A DNA stretch of 64,000 nucleotides from Actinomycetes bacterium (GTDB lineage: Bacteria; Actinomycetota; Acidimicrobiia; Acidimicrobiales; Ilumatobacteraceae): the NCBI GenBank assembly GCA_023417265.1, contig JAEZFY010000344.1, positions 15,055 through 79,054 of the forward strand, written 5' to 3'. Positions 61,048-64,000 of the stretch are shown here, in pieces. Each line of letters starts with the position of its first letter. The stretch's first letter is position 1. The translations under genes were made by a program, and so were the position numbers. The notes below the pieces were generated by a model that was not told the origin of the DNA, searched no databases, and saw only the letters and a list, made by a program, of their open reading frames with translations.

Positions 61048-62079
61048 TCAGAGGCCGGACTGTTGGCCGGTGAGGGCAGGCTCGTGACGGCCTGACTCCA
61101 CCCCGACGGGAACGAAGCAGGCGTATCGGTGCGCGAGGTCGTGCGGGTCGGGGGTCAGCGCAGGGAGCTCCTCGAGGCATCGATCGATCGCCGCGCGGCA
61201 TCGTGGCGCGAAGCGACAGCCGGACGGCAGGTCGCGCGGGTCGGGCGGGCGGCCGTCGATGGCGTCGAGTCGCGCATGGCTCGGCGCATCGATCCGGGGC
61301 ATCGATCGAAGGAGCGCCGCGGTGTACTGGTGGCGCATCGTTTGGAACAGCGTCGAGGTGGGTGCCTGCTCCACCGCCCGCCCCGCGTACATGACCATCA
61401 CGTCGTCGGCCCGGCCGTACACGACGCCGAGATCGTGGGTGATCAGGATCATCGCCATGTCGAGCTCTGCCTGAAGCGAAGCGAGGAGGTCGAGGATCTG
61501 CTTCTGGACGGTGACGTCGAGCGCAGTGGTGGGCTCGTCGGCGATCAACAACTTGGGCCGGCACGCGAGTGCGATCGCGATGGTGATCCGCTGGCGCATG
61601 CCGCCCGACAGTTGGTGCGGATACTCGCGAAGGCGACGTTCGGGCGCCGGGATGCCGACCAACTCCATCAGTTCGAGCGCTCGGCGCCGGGCTTCGCCGG
61701 CAGAGAGGCCGAGATGGAACCGCATCGACTCGGTGATCGCGGTGCCGATTCGCTTCACCGGGTTCAGTGACGTCATCGGGTCCTGGAAGATCATCGCGAT
61801 CTCTCGGCCCCACAGGTGCTTGGTGGCGACACGGCCGAGCGTGCGCAGATCGGTGCCGTCGAACACGACCTCGCCTGACACCGACGTAGAACCGCCGACG
61901 AGCCCCATGATCGAGCGGACCAACATCGACTTGCCCGATCCGGATTCGCCGACGATCCCCAGCGTGCGCCCCCGGTCAAGTGAGAATGAGACGTCATCGA
62001 CGGGCGTGATTTCTTGCCCATTCGTTGCGATCGTCGTGGTCAGGTGACGCACCTGGAGCAACGGCTCAGCGGCATCCAT
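61048..62079 (-). CDS. peptide/nickel-type ABC transporter ATPase (OppD/DppD-like)
   Basis: 343-aa ATPase. Walker A GESGSGKSM near residue 42, FQDPMTSLNPVKRIG, signature LSGGMRQRI, Walker B LLIADEPTTALD and a Cys-containing tail (GCRFAPRCRAAIDRC). I chose ATG 62079 as the first Met before the first strand; ATG 62097 is an alternative; neither has a clear ribosome site. Divergent from the binding-protein gene. Confidence 0.9.
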   Translation of the reverse strand: MDAAEPLLQVRHLTTTIATNGQEITPVDDVSFSLDRGRTLGIVGESGSGKSMLVRSIMGLVGGSTSVSGEVVFDGTDLRTLGRVATKHLWGREIAMIFQDPMTSLNPVKRIGTAITESMRFHLGLSAGEARRRALELMELVGIPAPERRLREYPHQLSGGMRQRITIAIALACRPKLLIADEPTTALDVTVQKQILDLLASLQAELDMAMILITHDLGVVYGRADDVMVMYAGRAVEQAPTSTLFQTMRHQYTAALLRSMPRIDAPSHARLDAIDGRPPDPRDLPSGCRFAPRCRAAIDRCLEELPALTPDPHDLAHRYACFVPVGVESGRHEPALTGQQSGL

Positions 62080-62143
62080 TCCCGAATCGTTGCACATCCT
62101 CAGTCGAGACGCGGACTCGCCGGATCGGTGCGCTCGCCGTCCC

Positions 62144-62179
62144 GTCCAAGTGCGCGTCTTCGTAGTGTCTCACTAGCTT
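62144..62179 (+). promoter_or_regulatory. variant box GTCCAAGTG plus TAGCTT
   Basis: GTCCAAGTG (62144-62152) and TAGCTT (62174-62179), 21 bp apart, 45 nt before the lipoprotein ATG. The same AAGTG variant occurs at 34346 and 34382. Confidence 0.4.
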
Positions 62180-62223
62180 CCTTGACGCACGCCGAGGGCG
62201 GGCAGTAAGGGGAAGGAACCTAC

Positions 62224-63963
62224 ATGTTCACATCACGGACGCGATCACGCGTCATCGCCGCGGCGGTCACGGTCGCGGTCACGCTCGGAGCGTGCGGCGG
62301 CGACGACACGGCCGACGAGCCCGATGAGCCGGTGGGCACGGTCGATGCGGGCGCGCCCGGCACCGCCGAGCCTGGGACCTCCGAGCCGGTCGCCAGTGAC
62401 CCGGCCTCGACCGATATCGCCACGTCCAGCCCCTCCTCGGACGGCGGCGACGGCGGTGGCAGCGCCCAATGCGAGGCGACGGTCCCCGGGAGCGAGGTCA
62501 ACTTCGGCGTCTATTCGCCCGCCGCAGCGCTCGACCCGCTGCAGTCGTCGGGATCCGCCGCAGGCGGCACCGATCTCGCCGCGATCTACGACACGCTCAC
62601 CCGCTGGAACCCCGAGACGAACGACTGGGAACCGCAGATGGCCGAGTCGTTCGAGCCCAACGAGGACTACACGGAGTGGACGGTCACGTTGCGCGAGGGC
62701 CTCACGTATGCCAACGGCGACCCGGTGCTCGCCGAGCACATCCTGACCAACTTCGAGCGGCTGCTAGGCCCTGGCCGGAACTCGGCACGCGCCCAGATCG
62801 CCCGCCTCGACCTCGAGAGCTCCGAGGTGGTCGACGACCGCACGGTCGTGATCCACTCGCTCAAGCCGTGGGTCACCTTCGGCGAACTCCTGGGCGAGGC
62901 GCCGGGGATGATCGTGAACCCGGCGCTCGGCGCCGAGGTGGACGCCAACGACGTGTCGGTGATCAGTGCCGACCCGAACGGCGCGGGTGCGGGTGCTTAC
63001 GAGGTCGAGCGGTGGGCGCCTGGTGAGTCGCCGTACCTGGTGCTCAAGGCGCGCGATGACTACTGGGGCGGCCCGGTATGCGTCGAGACGGTGAACTTCA
63101 TCTACATTGCCGACGACCGTGCCAAGCTGGACTCGCTCGAACTGGGTGAGCTCGACTTCGCGCTGTTCCGGACGCCCGACGTGATCGCCGATGCGCGCGC
63201 CAGCGGCACCGAATACACTGAAATCTCGCTGCTCCAGTCGAGCGGTGAGAACCTGCTGATCAACAACGGCGTCGGTACCCACACGGAAGTCACCGCCGAT
63301 GTCCGGTTCCGTCAGGCGGTGAACCTGGCGATCGATCCCGAGATCGTGAGTCAGCAGGGATTCGGTGGCGAACTGCTCACTTGGAAGGGCCTGGTGCACG
63401 AGAGCTCGCCGTTCTACAGCGGCGTGGTGCCACCCGAACCCGACGCCGACGCCGCTCGGGCGCTGGTCGAGGAACTCAAGGCGGAAGGGTGGGACGGCAG
63501 CGTCCGGCTCCTCGCCCGCGACCTGAACCCGAACATGAACGTGGCGATCGTGTCGCAGCTGGAGGCCGTCGGCATGTCGATCGACCTGACGGTGACCGAC
63601 ATCAACACGATGGCGTCGAACGTCGTCGGCCAGGACTACGACATGGCGATCTGGGGTCTCAACATCGCTGACTCGTCGGCCTTGAGGTCGATCTACTTCA
63701 ATCTGCGAAGCGACAGCCCCTCCAACCGGATGGGGTTCAGCAACCCGGAGGTCGACGCGGCAATCGACGCGTTGTACGCGACGCCGGATGCCGACGAGCG
63801 GCGGGAGATCATGAAGACGATCGACGAGATCTACAACGAGTTGTCGCCGAGCGTTCCGTTCGGCGTGTCCGAAGAGCTCTACCTAATCCGCGACACGGTC
63901 GCAGGCGTGACGGCGACGCAGATGTCGGTCGTCCTGCTCGACGACCTGTACCGCACGAGTTGA
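62224..63963 (+). CDS. peptide-type ABC transporter substrate-binding lipoprotein (SBP family 5)
   Basis: 579-aa family 5 binding protein. Residues 1-24 form a lipoprotein signal (basic MFTSRTRSR, hydrophobic core, lipobox LGAC with Cys24). A long Asp/Glu/Pro/Thr/Ser-rich linker follows to about residue 75, then the folded part with LTRWNPETNDWEPQMAESFE, YTEWTVTLREGLTYANGDP and LINNGV. AAGGAACC precedes the ATG. Outside the membrane it would capture peptides or other ligands (not necessarily peptides) and pass them to permeases that must lie to the right. Confidence 0.92.
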   Translation: MFTSRTRSRVIAAAVTVAVTLGACGGDDTADEPDEPVGTVDAGAPGTAEPGTSEPVASDPASTDIATSSPSSDGGDGGGSAQCEATVPGSEVNFGVYSPAAALDPLQSSGSAAGGTDLAAIYDTLTRWNPETNDWEPQMAESFEPNEDYTEWTVTLREGLTYANGDPVLAEHILTNFERLLGPGRNSARAQIARLDLESSEVVDDRTVVIHSLKPWVTFGELLGEAPGMIVNPALGAEVDANDVSVISADPNGAGAGAYEVERWAPGESPYLVLKARDDYWGGPVCVETVNFIYIADDRAKLDSLELGELDFALFRTPDVIADARASGTEYTEISLLQSSGENLLINNGVGTHTEVTADVRFRQAVNLAIDPEIVSQQGFGGELLTWKGLVHESSPFYSGVVPPEPDADAARALVEELKAEGWDGSVRLLARDLNPNMNVAIVSQLEAVGMSIDLTVTDINTMASNVVGQDYDMAIWGLNIADSSALRSIYFNLRSDSPSNRMGFSNPEVDAAIDALYATPDADERREIMKTIDEIYNELSPSVPFGVSEELYLIRDTVAGVTATQMSVVLLDDLYRTS

Positions 63964-64000
63964 CCCCGGTCCGGGGGGGGGGGGGGGGCCGCCCCCCCCC
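63964..64000. other. low-complexity G/C run at the window edge
   Basis: Sixteen G (63973-63988), CCG, then nine C to the edge, right after the lipoprotein stop. It could form a terminator hairpin but also looks like an assembly or sequencing artefact, much like 43401-43410. Confidence 0.4.

Overview
The window is about two-thirds G+C, uses GTG starts freely and shows strong third-position GC bias. Gene families (LLM flavin oxidoreductases, paired acyl-CoA dehydrogenases, family III CoA transferases, StrR/ParB-like regulators, many SDRs) point to a high-GC actinomycete. The Acidimicrobiia (Ilumatobacter-like) would fit, but nothing here fixes the taxon. I see no rRNA, tRNA, CRISPR array, transposase or phage gene.

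Nearly everything looks like one large catabolic island, dense in paralogues. It contains six LLM monooxygenases/dehydrogenases, eight SDR/epimerase-type dehydrogenases, two MDR reductases, four TIM-barrel amidohydrolases of the Amidohydrolase_2 type, three acyl-CoA ligases, two complete acyl-CoA dehydrogenase pairs plus the scar of a third, four crotonases, a tandem CaiB CoA transferase, a CYP101 (P450cam)-like P450, and a crotonase resembling 6-oxocamphor hydrolase. Together these suggest oxygenation and ring opening of an alicyclic (terpenoid- or steroid-like) ketone, followed by CoA activation and beta-oxidation. The substrate is inference only.

Layout: 1-4.6 kb, SDR/LLM, an HSL-type hydrolase and a ligase. 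4.9-10.6 kb, a zone of decay (BVMO, crotonase and acyl-CoA dehydrogenase remnants) around the first StrR/ParB-like regulator and a RibF. 10.6-16.3 kb, an SDR/6-oxocamphor-hydrolase-like operon divergent from an SDR/SMP-30/amidohydrolase operon. 16.35-21.5 kb, an ALDH remnant, then P450/amidohydrolase/LLM/alpha-beta hydrolase. 21.5-33.7 kb, MDR, SDR and LLM genes, then an LLM gene leading a four-domain fused Liv-type ABC transporter, a crotonase, a CoA transferase and an MDR. 33.7-39.7 kb, a SnoaL-like gene, then epimerase/SDR and a second LLM/alpha-beta hydrolase pair with an MFS exporter. 39.6-50.5 kb, ligase/thioesterase, SnoaL, the second StrR/ParB-like regulator, amidohydrolase, acyl-CoA dehydrogenase pair, LLM, TetR, SDR and GntR. 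50.7-60 kb, a long plus-strand operon (CapA-like, amidohydrolase, crotonase, ligase, acyl-CoA dehydrogenase pair, D-aminoacylase-like). 60-64 kb, a peptide-type ABC importer (two ATPases and a lipoprotein; permeases not in the window).

The main non-coding observation is a box, GTCCAACTG and close variants, in about 20 intergenic positions. It is often followed 17-20 bp later by TACCGT/TACGGT/TACGCT/GATGCT. By hand count, eight of nine exact copies are intergenic. The box resembles the half-site published for StrR-family regulators, and two StrR/ParB-like regulators are encoded here, each with a variant box in its own upstream region. I propose one regulon covering the island. Other oddities: a paired LLM plus alpha/beta hydrolase whose nucleophile Ser is Gly in both copies, an SDR pair with Arg replacing the catalytic Lys, and several genes reduced to N- plus C-terminal stubs by internal deletion. 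The low-complexity G/C runs near 43.4 kb and at the right edge, and the deletions themselves, should be checked against reads in case this is a metagenome-derived assembly.
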